From assembly GCA_964472545.1 (NCBI GenBank), contig CAYYNP010000091.1:1-31282 (forward strand): a stretch of DNA of 31,282 nucleotides, written 5' to 3'. A program made the position numbers and the translations under genes. Numbering within the stretch: the first letter of the stretch is position 1; each line of letters begins with the position of its first letter. Shown in pieces: positions 24,213 to 31,282 of this stretch. A model generated the notes under the pieces. The model made no database searches. It was given only the letters and a program-made list of their open reading frames with translations, and was not told where the DNA came from. The stretch comes from CAYYNP01 sp964472545. GTDB lineage: Bacteria; Planctomycetota; Planctomycetia; Pirellulales; Thermoguttaceae.

Positions 24213-25058
24213 ATGGTCTCAGGCAAATCACTTGGTCGCTTCTGGGTTCCGGCGTTGCTTACGGCCGGAGCGATTCTCTTGGCGGCGACGGCTCAACCCT
24301 GCGGCGCCGCGCAGCCCCCCGCCCAGGATGCCGCCGCGGCGCCGGCCGTCGATGCGGCCCAAACGGTCAAACACCCCCTCGAGCCGGCGCTGATTTGGGC
24401 CAAGGAGGGGTTGAAGAGCGTCGAGAAGATCCGCGACTATTCGGCCGTGGTGATCAAGCGGGAGCGGGTCGGCGGCGAGGTCGGCGAATATCAATACATG
24501 TTCGTCAAGGTCCGCCACGAGCCGTTCAGCGTCTACATGTACTTCCTCGCCCCGGACAAACTCAAGGGCCGCGAGGTGATCTACGTCGAAGGCAAGAACG
24601 AAGGCAAGATGTGGGCCCACGGCGTCGGCGCGCAGAAGATCTTCGGCACGCTTTCGCTGGCCCCGGACGGACGCATCGCCATGGACGGACAGCGCTATCC
24701 GCTGACCGAGTTGGGTATCCTCAACCTGGTCCGCCGGCTGATCGAAGTCGCCGAGAAGGACTGCAAGTACGGCGAGTGCGACGTGCAGTATTTCAAAGGC
24801 GCCGAGATCAACAAACGCAAGTGCACGTGCATCCAGGTCGTCCATCCGGTGCCGCGGCGCAACTTCATGTTCCACATGGCGAGGATCTTCGTCGACGACG
24901 AATACAACATGCCGATCCGCTACGAGGCCCACGACTGGCCCGAAGAGGAAGGCGGCCCGCCGCGATTGATCGAGGAATACACCTACGCGAATTTGAAACT
25001 CAACGTCGGATTCACCGACGCCGATTTCGACGTCGAGAATCCCAACTACGGCTTCTGA
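24213..25058 (+). CDS. DUF1571 exported protein (LolA-like fold)
   Basis: The 281-residue protein has a signal peptide (residues 9-33, FWVPALLTAGAILLAATAQP) and an Ala/Pro-rich spacer. It then has the DUF1571 domain typical of planctomycetes: SVEKIRDYSAVVIKRERVGG, FVKVRHEPFSVYMYFLAPDK, GREVIYVEGKNEGKMWAH and YTYANLKLNVGFTDADFD. The domain resembles the outer-membrane lipoprotein carrier fold (LolA/MucB), so a periplasmic lipid- or lipoprotein-binding role is plausible but untested. A Cys pair in KCTCIQV and Cys in DCKYGECD could form disulfides. ATG 24213 has GGGAGG 5 bases upstream; the longer frame from TTG 24099 is rejected. A strong terminator follows. Confidence 0.87.
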   Translation: MVSGKSLGRFWVPALLTAGAILLAATAQPCGAAQPPAQDAAAAPAVDAAQTVKHPLEPALIWAKEGLKSVEKIRDYSAVVIKRERVGGEVGEYQYMFVKVRHEPFSVYMYFLAPDKLKGREVIYVEGKNEGKMWAHGVGAQKIFGTLSLAPDGRIAMDGQRYPLTELGILNLVRRLIEVAEKDCKYGECDVQYFKGAEINKRKCTCIQVVHPVPRRNFMFHMARIFVDDEYNMPIRYEAHDWPEEEGGPPRLIEEYTYANLKLNVGFTDADFDVENPNYGF

Positions 25059-25092
25059 CGCCGGCCGTGTAACCGACCATTGCAGTCCCCAA

Positions 25093-25129
25093 GCCCGGAC
25101 GCCGTTGCGAGGTGGCGTCCGGGCGTTTT
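25093..25129 (+). terminator. Rho-independent terminator of the DUF1571 gene
   Basis: GCCCGGACGCC (25093-25103) pairs perfectly over 11 bp with GGCGTCCGGGC (25114-25124), with a 10-base loop, followed by GTTTTC. It lies 35 bases past the stop codon and 7 bases before the next start codon. Confidence 0.8.
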
Positions 25130-25135
25130 CGTCTG

Positions 25136-25963
25136 ATGAGCATCACCGCACATCCTGCTTTCCAGACCGCCTGGCGCGTCTTGCGGATCGTGGTGATCTG
25201 CTATCTGGCCGTAACGGTGTTGATGATGATCTTCGAGGAATCGTTCATCTTCTTCCCCAGCCGGTATCCCGACGGCAACTGGAAGCCGCCGGGGCTCGAG
25301 TTCCAGGACGCCGAATTCACCGCTGCCGACGGCACCAAGCTGCACGGCTGGTACATGCCGCACCAAGAGCCGACGGCCGTGGTGCTCTTCTGTCACGGCA
25401 ACGCCGGCAACCTCAGCCATCGGGCCGACGTACTGAGCACGCTACACGAACGCGTGGGCGTGTCGGTGATGATCTTCGACTATCGCGGCTACGGCCGTAG
25501 CGAGGGCAAACCGAACGAAGAGGGCATCCTGGCCGACGCCCGGGCGGCCAGGGCGTGGCTGGCCGAGCGGGCCGGCGTGGCCGAGACCGACATCGTCATG
25601 ATGGGCCGTTCGCTGGGCGGCGGCGTCGCGGTCGACTTGGCCGCCGCCGACGGCGCCCGGGCGCTGGTGCTCGAGAGCACCTTCAACTCCATGCCCGACG
25701 TAGCCGCCCGGCACTATCCCTGGCTGCCGGTGAAGCTGGTGATGCGCACGCGCCTGAACTCGGCCGAGAAGATCGCTAATTTTCACGGCCCGCTGCTGCA
25801 AAGCCATGGCGAGTCCGACACGATCGTGCCCATCGAGTTCGGGCAAAAGCTATTCGAGGCCGCCAACGAGCCGAAGCAGTTCATTAGCTTTGCCAATCTG
25901 GATCACAACGATCCACAGCCACCGGATTACTACGAGAAACTGGCCGCCTTCCTAGATCGTTGA
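25136..25963 (+). CDS. Membrane-anchored alpha/beta hydrolase
   Basis: The 275-residue protein starts with one membrane anchor (about residues 12-35, VLRIVVICYLAVTVLMMIF) and continues as an alpha/beta hydrolase of the BEM46/FrsA-like group. The oxyanion region is FCHGNAGN, the nucleophile elbow is GRSLGG (Ser159), and the acid and base are in HGESDTIVP (Asp228) and LDHND (His257), so the catalytic triad is complete. The substrate is unknown; an esterase or thioesterase role at the membrane is likely. ATG 25136 is chosen because the frame from 25112 would begin inside the terminator hairpin. No ribosome binding site is visible and the start is very close to that terminator, so how it is transcribed is unclear. 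Confidence 0.85.
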   Translation: MSITAHPAFQTAWRVLRIVVICYLAVTVLMMIFEESFIFFPSRYPDGNWKPPGLEFQDAEFTAADGTKLHGWYMPHQEPTAVVLFCHGNAGNLSHRADVLSTLHERVGVSVMIFDYRGYGRSEGKPNEEGILADARAARAWLAERAGVAETDIVMMGRSLGGGVAVDLAAADGARALVLESTFNSMPDVAARHYPWLPVKLVMRTRLNSAEKIANFHGPLLQSHGESDTIVPIEFGQKLFEAANEPKQFISFANLDHNDPQPPDYYEKLAAFLDR

Positions 25964-25985
25964 TGCTAACGACACCAACCGGCGG

Positions 25986-26372
25986 TCAAATGCTAGCTTC
26001 TAGAACCAACTGGCGACTGGATGCTTCGCGGGCAAGGTCGTTCATGGCCTTGGATGCCTCGTCGTCCTGTGCGGCGCCTCGGAAAGCCAAGAAAACGATC
26101 GACAGTTGCACTTTGCCGTGCTCAACCTGAATGTAGTTGGGCAAGTCCTCGAGCAGACCACAGATGCCCTTGATGCGACAGCCGACAATCTCGTGCGTTT
26201 CCAGTGAAAGATACAGCGTAACATGGTCGCACAGCCTCTTCGAGTAGTCGGCATCGCCCTCGAAATACACCGTCAGGGTATCGGCCTGTTCGCTTAGGTA
26301 GCAGTAAGGCACGAATTTGCTGGCTGGTGGGTTCTCCCTCAAGAACCGCATCAACTCGGATTCAGAGACCAT
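25986..26372 (-). CDS. DUF2283-like small protein, possible antitoxin
   Basis: The 128-residue protein is not firmly recognised. Residues 35-75 (TLTVYFEGDADYSKRLCDHV, then TLYLSLETHEIVGCRIKGI) resemble DUF2283, where a short strand-rich domain ends in 'D..G.IVGIEI'. Small proteins of that group often pair with DUF4258 or RelE-like toxins. The C-terminal part carries a helical, acidic segment. ATG 26372 has GGGAGA 6 bases upstream and overlaps the end of the preceding gene by 22 bases, so the two are translated together. Codon and base use look less GC-rich than in the flanking genes, suggesting transfer. Confidence 0.55.
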   Translation of the reverse strand: MVSESELMRFLRENPPASKFVPYCYLSEQADTLTVYFEGDADYSKRLCDHVTLYLSLETHEIVGCRIKGICGLLEDLPNYIQVEHGKVQLSIVFLAFRGAAQDDEASKAMNDLAREASSRQLVLEASI

Positions 26373-26761
26373 ATCAATTCTCCCGTAACGCCATTGGGTC
26401 GGTATTCTCCTTCCTCGTCCAATCGCCGCCAAGTCCATTCGTCAATCGTCCCGTCTGGCAAGACGAAGACGAGGAACCCCATGCTCTTTGGAGCCGGTGT
26501 ATCGATAGTCAAGCTCCTGCGATCTCGACTTGGGGCTCCCACGTAGACGAAGCAGTCTTCCTTGTCTGGACGAGACCACCCTTCATATATCGCAATCGTA
26601 CCCCCCTCAAGGACCTCCTTCACAAGCAGCAGCCTTGCGAGGGCCTTTTCGTGACCGTGATTCCGTATGTGCCGCACAAGCCGTTCTGGGATGCCGGTTT
26701 GCCAGTGCTTATCTGGGGCCCTCGGGTCGATCGCGTCGAAAGTCACTTGCCAACGAGCCAT
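26351..26761 (-). CDS. Small protein, possible toxin of a TA-like pair
   Basis: The 136-residue protein is not recognised. It has basic and aromatic residues in the first half (RLVRHIRNHGHEKALARLLL, then VKEVLEGGTIAIYEGWSRP) and beta-rich second half (DCFVYVGAPSRDRRSLTI, then GFLVFVLPDGTIDEWTWR). The order helix, 'EGGTI..Y.GW.R', then strands recalls DUF4258/RelE-like small toxins, but no catalytic residues could be assigned. ATG 26761 has GAGGGG 6 bases upstream. It is the first gene of a two-gene unit behind a good promoter. A toxin role is inferred from size, overlap with a DUF2283-like gene, and the accessory context. Confidence 0.55.
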   Translation of the reverse strand: MARWQVTFDAIDPRAPDKHWQTGIPERLVRHIRNHGHEKALARLLLVKEVLEGGTIAIYEGWSRPDKEDCFVYVGAPSRDRRSLTIDTPAPKSMGFLVFVLPDGTIDEWTWRRLDEEGEYRPNGVTGELIWSLNPS

Positions 26762-26782
26762 GCCGAACCCCTCAGTAAGACA

Positions 26783-26812
26783 AGGATAGAACACTTAACT
26801 TTGGAATGTCAA
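26783..26812 (-). promoter_or_regulatory. Promoter of the TA-like pair
   Basis: On the minus strand a perfect TTGACA (26812-26807) precedes TATCCT (26788-26783; 4 of 6) by 18 bases. The start codon at 26761 is only about 15 bases from the expected transcription start. Confidence 0.55.
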
Positions 26813-26889
26813 TAGACTTATGGGCATTCTCTCGCGGCCGCAACATCGGATAATTCCAGAATCCGTGCCGGAAAAACCCAGATTCACCC

Positions 26890-26919
26890 TTGACTGACAT
26901 GCTGGACATATTATATCAT
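26890..26919 (+). promoter_or_regulatory. Promoter of the winged-helix-like gene
   Basis: TTGACT (26890-26895) and TATCAT (26914-26919) are 18 bases apart and each matches 5 of 6 consensus bases. The ribosome binding site GGAGG is at 26940-26944. This promoter is divergent from the one at 26783-26812. Confidence 0.6.
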
Positions 26920-26952
26920 ATTTCCAGGTTTCTGTTGTTGGAGGTGCGGAAA

Positions 26953-27471
26953 ATGAAGGTCGTTATCGACGTTGCGGCAGGACGGCTCGTAATCGAAGGA
27001 GACGGTCCTGAACTCATCAGTGTGCTTCAGGCGGCGCGCGAATTGGCTCCAGATATAACACAGATCCAGATCATCACCGCCGGTAAGAATACGGAAAAGG
27101 CCACCGAAGCGGAAGCCCAGGCTTCTGGCAACTTGCCAGATGGAGGTCCCCAAAACCGTTCAGCCACACGGACATCTCCGGGAACACTGCGTCAGTTTGC
27201 CCGATCATTGTCGCTGAGCAATTCTGCGGAGCGAATCGCGGCAGTCGGTTACTACGCTAACAAGATTGAAGGCAAACAGTCGTTTGCCCCCAAGGAGATC
27301 GACGGGTGGTTCACGATGTGTGGATTCCAGAAGCCCGCTCAAATGGCAGTCGCGATCTACGACGCAAAACGCAAGTATGGTTACGTTGAGAACATCGGAA
27401 GAGGAATGTGGAGAATCTCAAACCAGGGCGAGAACCTGATCATTGGAAAGATCGAAGATGCTCAGGAGTGA
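26953..27471 (+). CDS. Winged-helix-like protein of an accessory cassette
   Basis: The 172-residue protein is not assigned to a named family. Residues 1-45 form a small alpha/beta unit (MKVVIDVAAGRLVIEGDGPE). A polar linker (45-85) leads to a C-terminal domain of about 75 residues (SAERIAAVGYYANKIEGKQS, FAPKEIDGWFTMCGFQKPAQ, KYGYVENIGRGMWRISNQGE) that looks like a winged helix: three helices and a final beta hairpin ending in 'W.I...GE.LI'. Similar domains occur in proteins of accessory and defence-related loci, so a DNA-binding or regulatory role is possible. ATG 26953 has GGAGG 8 bases upstream. Base composition is closer to even than in core genes here. Confidence 0.65.
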   Translation: MKVVIDVAAGRLVIEGDGPELISVLQAARELAPDITQIQIITAGKNTEKATEAEAQASGNLPDGGPQNRSATRTSPGTLRQFARSLSLSNSAERIAAVGYYANKIEGKQSFAPKEIDGWFTMCGFQKPAQMAVAIYDAKRKYGYVENIGRGMWRISNQGENLIIGKIEDAQE

Positions 27472-27822
27472 TGCTACTAGAGATCATCGGACGGCCGCCC
27501 GAAAAAACGCCAACCTCTGACCGTGTTCCCGTTCGAGACACTTGCCGTCAGCGGCCGTACGAAGATGCTGTGATGCGTTTCACACACTCGGTAGCCTCAT
27601 TCAGTGGGTACGGCTGCCCTGCGTTGAAGGGGGGCAGGCGTTGCATTGTGCATAGTCTCGCGCCTGGTGTTCTAGTGTCTGTCCAGGTGCGGTCGCTACA
27701 GCAGTGAACGACCAGATTCGACGCAACTGCAATCGACCTCAACCCCCGCTTCGTGTACGATCCCGGCCCGAAATCCGCTGGGGCCGTTGCGAGACGGCAC
27801 GGCATGACGCGGGGAGGCGAAG
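27472..27822. other. Intergenic region without a gene
   Basis: In these 351 bases I see no convincing gene; short frames on both strands lack recognisable domains. A possible promoter for the lipoprotein gene lies at 27733-27761. Confidence 0.5.
27733..27761 (+). promoter_or_regulatory. Weak promoter candidate of the lipoprotein gene
   Basis: TCGACC (27733-27738) and TACGAT (27756-27761) are 17 bases apart, each matching 4 of 6 consensus bases. The start codon is about 60 bases downstream. Confidence 0.3.
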
Positions 27823-29169
27823 GTGGGGCGGTTTGGTGGTGTGATGCGATACCTCGCTTTGATGACGCTGATCGGCACTTTGGCGGCCGGAGGCTGCGGG
27901 TCTGGAGAGAGCGGGGCCGAGGAGTTCGGCCTTTTGACCCGGCAGTTGGAGACGACCTCCGCCGAATTGCGCGACGAGTTGGTCCGAATCCAACGCGACC
28001 GCGGCACGCCGGAGTTGCTCAATGAGTCGGACGTTCAGCCGGAGGACAACGCGGCAGTGCAGTTGCTGGCGCTGTACGCCAACCACAAAGTCTCGGCGAT
28101 TCGCGAACGGGCGGAAGTGGCCTTTCCGGCCGGGCAGTTCGTCTTCAACCCGGTCCAGTTGCGCCGCGTGGCCGCCTTTCGCAAGCGATACGAGGAGCAA
28201 TTCAAGGAGGCCCGGGCTGCGCTGGAGCGGCCGCAATGCGACTTCGGCATCCAGTTCATGGCCGGCTGCACGGCCGAGCTGAAGTTCGTCGACGTGGTCC
28301 ACGTGTGTGCCAACATGGAGGCCTTTCGGGCGGCCGAGGCGCTGTTCGGTGAAGAGCCGCAACCGGACGACGCGGTCGAAGCGCTCTGGCACATGCTCCG
28401 GCTGGCGGCCTGCATGGCGGCCGAGAAGCATCCGGTGGCCCGGCTCGAGGGTGCCTACGTACGCACCAAGGCGTTCGTCGTGTTGCAGGCGATCGTCAAG
28501 CACGAGTCGATCGAACGGGAACACCTCGAACTGCTCGAGCAACTGGTCCGCACCGAACTCGATTCGTGGCCACCCGACGCCGACGCCTGGATCGGCGAAC
28601 GGGCGCTGGGGTTGCACGCCTACGAGATGGTCCACCACGATCTTGCCCGAGAGTTGATGACCGAAGAGGACGTGACACGTTTCCGCGAGGAAGGTATTCT
28701 GGACGACTTTCCCGAAGCGGCCAGACAAAACGTCGACCGGGACGAACTATACTACGTCCGCGCGATGCGCAAGATCATTGAGGGCTGCGACCGGCCTTAC
28801 TACCTCCGCGAGGAGATCTTCGAGGAGATCAACGCCGACCTGCAGGAACGGCGCAACGCGTCGGACTTCCCGCTGGTGGCCGCGCGGCTGTTGCTGCCCG
28901 ACATCCACGAGGCGCACGCCACGATCGCCCAGGATCGGGCGAACTGGGAGGCCTGGGCGTTGGCCCTGGCAGCCGCCACCGGACGCCCGACGCCCGACTA
29001 CGAGATCAACCCCTTGACCGGCCGGCGCTACGCGGTGCAGGAATACCGTCCCGAAAGGGGCCGTGCCGAAGTTGCCGTACGCGGCTTCAGCCTCGACGAG
29101 CCGGGCGATCCGCACACTTGGATCGTGGTGCCGTTTGACATGGAGACGGAGGAGGCGAGCGCCCCGTAG
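27823..29169 (+). CDS. Putative lipoprotein of unknown function
   Basis: The 448-residue protein has a lipoprotein-type N-terminus: hydrophobic LALMTLIGTLAAGG followed by Cys25, a slightly unusual lipobox (AGGC). The mature part is helical and acidic, without a domain I recognise (for example LLTRQLETTSAELRDELVRI, FRKRYEEQFKEARAALERPQ, ARLLLPDIHEAHATIAQDRA). A repeat-type helical scaffold is possible. The C-terminal section (TGRRYAVQEYRP, FSLDEPGDPHTWIVVPFD) looks like the end of general planctomycete proteins in which a structural domain finishes with a predicted-value statement, and offers no function. GTG 27823 has GGAGG 5 bases upstream; ATG 27844 is an alternative. The stop TAG lies inside an 83-bp inverted repeat. 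Confidence 0.75.
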   Translation: MGRFGGVMRYLALMTLIGTLAAGGCGSGESGAEEFGLLTRQLETTSAELRDELVRIQRDRGTPELLNESDVQPEDNAAVQLLALYANHKVSAIRERAEVAFPAGQFVFNPVQLRRVAAFRKRYEEQFKEARAALERPQCDFGIQFMAGCTAELKFVDVVHVCANMEAFRAAEALFGEEPQPDDAVEALWHMLRLAACMAAEKHPVARLEGAYVRTKAFVVLQAIVKHESIEREHLELLEQLVRTELDSWPPDADAWIGERALGLHAYEMVHHDLARELMTEEDVTRFREEGILDDFPEAARQNVDRDELYYVRAMRKIIEGCDRPYYLREEIFEEINADLQERRNASDFPLVAARLLLPDIHEAHATIAQDRANWEAWALALAAATGRPTPDYEINPLTGRRYAVQEYRPERGRAEVAVRGFSLDEPGDPHTWIVVPFDMETEEASAP

Positions 29170-29248
29170 CCGAATTCGCCAGAGTTTGGCAATTCGGCCG
29201 GTCGGGATATTCGACCGATTGGGGCCAAAGTCTGGCGACTTCGGCTAC
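29166..29248. repeat. 83-bp imperfect inverted repeat covering a stop codon
   Basis: Arm 1 (29166-29190) and arm 2 (29224-29248) are 25 bases each and match as inverted repeats at 23 of 25 positions. Arm 1 begins GTAGCCGAATTCGCCAGAG and arm 2 ends CTGGCGACTTCGGCTAC. The 33-base centre contains a second inverted repeat, CGGTCG (29199-29204) with CGACCG (29212-29217). The TAG at 29167-29169 ends the lipoprotein gene, and the ApbE gene starts 19 bases after the element. It has the form of a small non-autonomous repeat or a bidirectional hairpin; no second copy is in this window. Confidence 0.85.
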
Positions 29249-29267
29249 ACAACCACTGCAAAGAGAA

Positions 29268-30344
29268 GTGTCGAAACGCAGAAGCAGCCGCCGAGATTTC
29301 CTGCGCGGACGTGCCGCCGGCGACGTCGTGGCCGATGCCCTCGGCGATGCGTTGCCCGACAGCCCGGGGCCAACCGGTGAAACTGCACCACCGCCACGTC
29401 TGCTCCACGTCAGCCGGCGGGCGATGGGCTGCGAATTCGAGATCCGCTTTCACGCGGCGCGCTATCCCGAGGGCACCGAAACCGCCTTTCGGGCCCTCGA
29501 CCTGGTCGACGCGGCGGAGGAGCAGATGTCGGTCTTCCGCGAGACCAGCGAGATCTCGCAGATCAACCGCACCGCTGCCGAGGGACCGGTGGAAGTCGAG
29601 CCGGGGCTGTTCGCGTTGCTTTGCCTGGCCCAACAACTCCACGGCGAGACCGGCGGGGCCTTCGATCTGACGTCCGCCGTGCTGTGGGAAGTCTGGGGAT
29701 TCGCTCGACGCGAGGGAGCGATCCCGCGCGAAGAAGATCTGGCCGAGGCCCTGCGGCTGGTCGGCAGCGAACTGGTCGAGTTCGACGCGGAGCGATCGAC
29801 CGTCCGCTTCCGCAAGCCCGGCGTGCGGCTGAATCTCGGGGCCATCGGCAAGGGATACGCCCTGGACCGCTGCGGGGAACTGCTGGCCGAAGAGGGGATC
29901 GGCGACTTCCTGATCCACGGCGGCAATAGCAGCGTTTTGGCACGTGGCTCCGTGGCGGCAAACATCGGATGGCAGGTCGGCATCCTCCATCCGTTGCGGC
30001 CCAACCGGCGGCTGGCCGAAATATGGCTGGTCGATCGGGCGTTGGCCACGTCCGGCTCCTGGGCTCAGTCGTTCGTGCATCGTGGCCGCCGATACGGACA
30101 CATCATCGACCCGCAGACCGGCCGGCCGGCCGAAGGCGTGCTGTCGGCCACCGCCATCGCGCCGACGGCCACGTTGGCCGACGCCCTGTCGACCGCCTTT
30201 TTTGTGATGGGACCGGCCGCGGTGGAGGACTACTGCCGCGATCGGCCCGATCTGGCCGCCGTGATGGCGTGTTCGACACGCCACGGTGGAGGGGTGGACG
30301 TGCAGAGTTTCGGGCTGGCCGAGGGTGAACTTCGGGTGTTGTAG
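29268..30344 (+). CDS. apbE: ApbE-family FAD:protein FMN transferase
   Basis: The 358-residue protein is an ApbE flavin transferase, which attaches FMN covalently to threonine of exported flavoproteins (such as Nqr or Rnf subunits) using FAD and magnesium. Motifs: RAMGCEFEIRF near 51, LGAIGKGYALDR (Lys195), FLIHGGNSSVLARG, ATSGSW, HIIDPQTGRP (Asp281) and TLADALSTAFFVMG (Asp305), where the last two bind the metal. The N-terminus has a twin-arginine pattern (SSRRDFLRG) but the following residues (RAAGDVVADALGDALPD) are not hydrophobic, so a Tat signal is doubtful. GTG 29268 has only a poor ribosome binding site. No flavoprotein target gene is adjacent. Confidence 0.9.
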   Translation: MSKRRSSRRDFLRGRAAGDVVADALGDALPDSPGPTGETAPPPRLLHVSRRAMGCEFEIRFHAARYPEGTETAFRALDLVDAAEEQMSVFRETSEISQINRTAAEGPVEVEPGLFALLCLAQQLHGETGGAFDLTSAVLWEVWGFARREGAIPREEDLAEALRLVGSELVEFDAERSTVRFRKPGVRLNLGAIGKGYALDRCGELLAEEGIGDFLIHGGNSSVLARGSVAANIGWQVGILHPLRPNRRLAEIWLVDRALATSGSWAQSFVHRGRRYGHIIDPQTGRPAEGVLSATAIAPTATLADALSTAFFVMGPAAVEDYCRDRPDLAAVMACSTRHGGGVDVQSFGLAEGELRVL

Positions 30345-30379
30345 TGCGGCCCTAATCTCGCCTAACCAATGAGGGTCTG

Positions 30380-30409
30380 TGGACGGCACCGCGCGGATGA
30401 CGTTAGAAT
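30380..30409 (+). promoter_or_regulatory. Promoter candidate of the DedA gene
   Basis: TGGACG (30380-30385; 4 of 6) and TAGAAT (30404-30409; 5 of 6) are 18 bases apart. The start codon is 45 bases downstream. Confidence 0.4.
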
Positions 30410-30453
30410 TGGTTTCGATCCTCAGGCGATAGCCCCTTTGCGACGGCACGAAC

Positions 30454-31191
30454 ATGGACCTTCCCCTTGCCGATATGGCCGATTTCTTCATCAGCCACGG
30501 CTCCTATTTCGGCATCTTCGTCTTCATGGTGCTGACCGGGGCCGGGCTGCCGCTGCCGGAAGAAGTGGCCATCATCGCTGCCGGCGTGCTTTGTGCCCAC
30601 GACCAGTTGCACTATCCGTGGCTGGCGTTCGGGGCCCTGCTGGCCGGCGGGCTGGTGGGCGATTGCGTGATGTATTGGGTCGGCCACCACTTCGGCCGGG
30701 CCGTGGTCCGAGAACACCGCTGGTGGGCCCACTGCGTTACGCCTGAGCGCGAGGCGAAGATGGAGCAATTGCTCCACCAGCACGGCCTCAAAGTCCTGTT
30801 TGTGGCCCGATTTCTCGTCGGCGTACGTTCGCCGATCTACCTTTCGGCCGGCATCCTGCGGCTGCCGTTCAAGCGGTTTGTGCTTTTCGACCTGCTCTGT
30901 GCGACGACCGTGATCGCGCTGTTCTTCTCCGTGAGCTACTTCTTCGGTGAGGAGATCACTAAATGGATCTTCCACGCCGAGCGGGCCGCCACGGTGGTCG
31001 TGGTGCTGGCGGTGATCGTCGCAGGGCTCTATTTCTGGCGTCGCCACCGCCGCAAACAGGCTGAGTGCGCCGCCGAGGCCTCGGCCGCATCGGCATCGCC
31101 CGACGGGCCGTCAGACGACGAGCCAGCTTCCGACGATCCAGCTTCCGACGATCCACAGAAATCGACCGGCAAAGTCGAGCGCGTGGCGTAA
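30454..31191 (+). CDS. DedA-family membrane protein
   Basis: The 245-residue protein is a DedA/SNARE-associated (VTT) family inner-membrane protein; members move lipid carriers such as undecaprenyl phosphate across the membrane or support membrane balance. Family marks are present: FVFMVLTGAGLPLPEEVAII with the re-entrant-loop acids (Glu), GGLVGDCVMYWVGHHFGR, and FVARFLVGVRSPIYLSAGIL with the conserved Arg. About five or six hydrophobic segments are visible, the last near 170-190 before a basic stop (WRRHRRK). The tail of about 45 residues is acidic and holds a 15-base tandem duplication (31123-31152) encoding PASDD twice. ATG 30454 has no clear ribosome binding site. Confidence 0.88.
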   Translation: MDLPLADMADFFISHGSYFGIFVFMVLTGAGLPLPEEVAIIAAGVLCAHDQLHYPWLAFGALLAGGLVGDCVMYWVGHHFGRAVVREHRWWAHCVTPEREAKMEQLLHQHGLKVLFVARFLVGVRSPIYLSAGILRLPFKRFVLFDLLCATTVIALFFSVSYFFGEEITKWIFHAERAATVVVVLAVIVAGLYFWRRHRRKQAECAAEASAASASPDGPSDDEPASDDPASDDPQKSTGKVERVA

Positions 31192-31282
31192 CTGGATAAC
31201 GTACTCATTCACCGAACCCGTCAAGAGCCGTTCGTAGTGACCGCATTCAGGGCTTGTCGACTTAATCGACTCGGCTTTCTTG
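31192..31282. other. Window end, no gene seen
   Basis: The last 91 bases hold a possible terminator: AAGAGCCG near 31224-31231 could pair with CGGCTTTCTT near 31272-31281 with one bulge, enclosing the inverted repeat GTCGA/TCGAC (31257-31261 with 31266-31270). The window ends there, so this cannot be judged. Confidence 0.3.

Noticed and set aside
27472..27822. Short frames between the winged-helix-like gene and the lipoprotein gene
   Set aside because: No ribosome binding sites, no domains, and frames on both strands look random.
1..31282. tRNA, rRNA or transposase genes
   Set aside because: I looked for cloverleaf-like blocks, rRNA-like stretches and transposase motifs and saw none.

Overview
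The window looks like a piece of a GC-rich Planctomycetota chromosome, probably of Pirellulales type. Two proteins carry the planctomycete N-terminal surface-protein motif (LEPR-XLL type: IEPLEDRRLLS and LDPLEARRLLS). One of them has dockerin-like C-terminal repeats. DUF1571, DUF1080/ThuA and Tat-exported TIM-barrel proteins, all abundant in this phylum, are also present. The taxon is inferred from protein families only. No rRNA, tRNA, CRISPR array or transposase was seen.

Layout. 1-4600 (+): olefin (ole) pathway genes. oleC (beta-lactone synthetase) and oleD (2-alkyl-3-oxoalkanoate reductase) are separated by a membrane-anchored GYF-domain protein; oleA and oleB are not in the window. 4600-5200 (+): a ParD-like antitoxin followed by a ParE-like toxin broken by one in-frame TAG. 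5200-5958 (+): a small membrane protein. 6004-9306 (-): an acyl-carrier-protein/alpha-oxoamine-synthase fusion and, upstream of it, a LEPR-XLL dockerin-like protein with a long, hairpin-rich 5' leader. 9896-12556 (+): an RsbU/SpoIIE-type phosphatase and a secreted DUF1080-ThuA fusion with an A10 run at the domain junction. 13417-21024 (+): a giant (about 2535 aa) modular surface protein with three repeat families, including a C-terminal array of about 47-residue units. 21219-25963: a secreted glycerophosphodiesterase (+), a Tat TIM-barrel protein (-), a glyoxalase-II-like hydrolase (-), a DUF1571 protein (+) and a membrane-anchored alpha/beta hydrolase (+). 25986-27471: a less GC-rich accessory cassette made of a two-gene toxin/antitoxin-like operon (-) and a divergent winged-helix-like gene (+), each with a good sigma70-type promoter. 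27823-31191 (+): a lipoprotein, an ApbE flavin transferase and a DedA-family membrane protein.

How the genes fit together. OleD and OleC act in sequence (beta-keto acid to beta-hydroxy acid to beta-lactone) on the product of OleA; OleB would then release the olefin. The other genes look like independent transcription units, many single and separated by hairpins or promoters. The most unusual non-coding elements are an 83-bp imperfect inverted repeat that supplies the stop codon of the lipoprotein gene, a related palindromic element at the 3' ends of two neighbouring minus-strand genes, an AT-rich tandem array of ATTGCAA words, and the structured leader upstream of the LEPR-XLL gene. No complete novel system is proven. 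The best leads are the 47-residue repeat array, the structured leader, the inverted-repeat elements, the A10 slippage candidate and the carrier-protein/oxoamine-synthase fusion.
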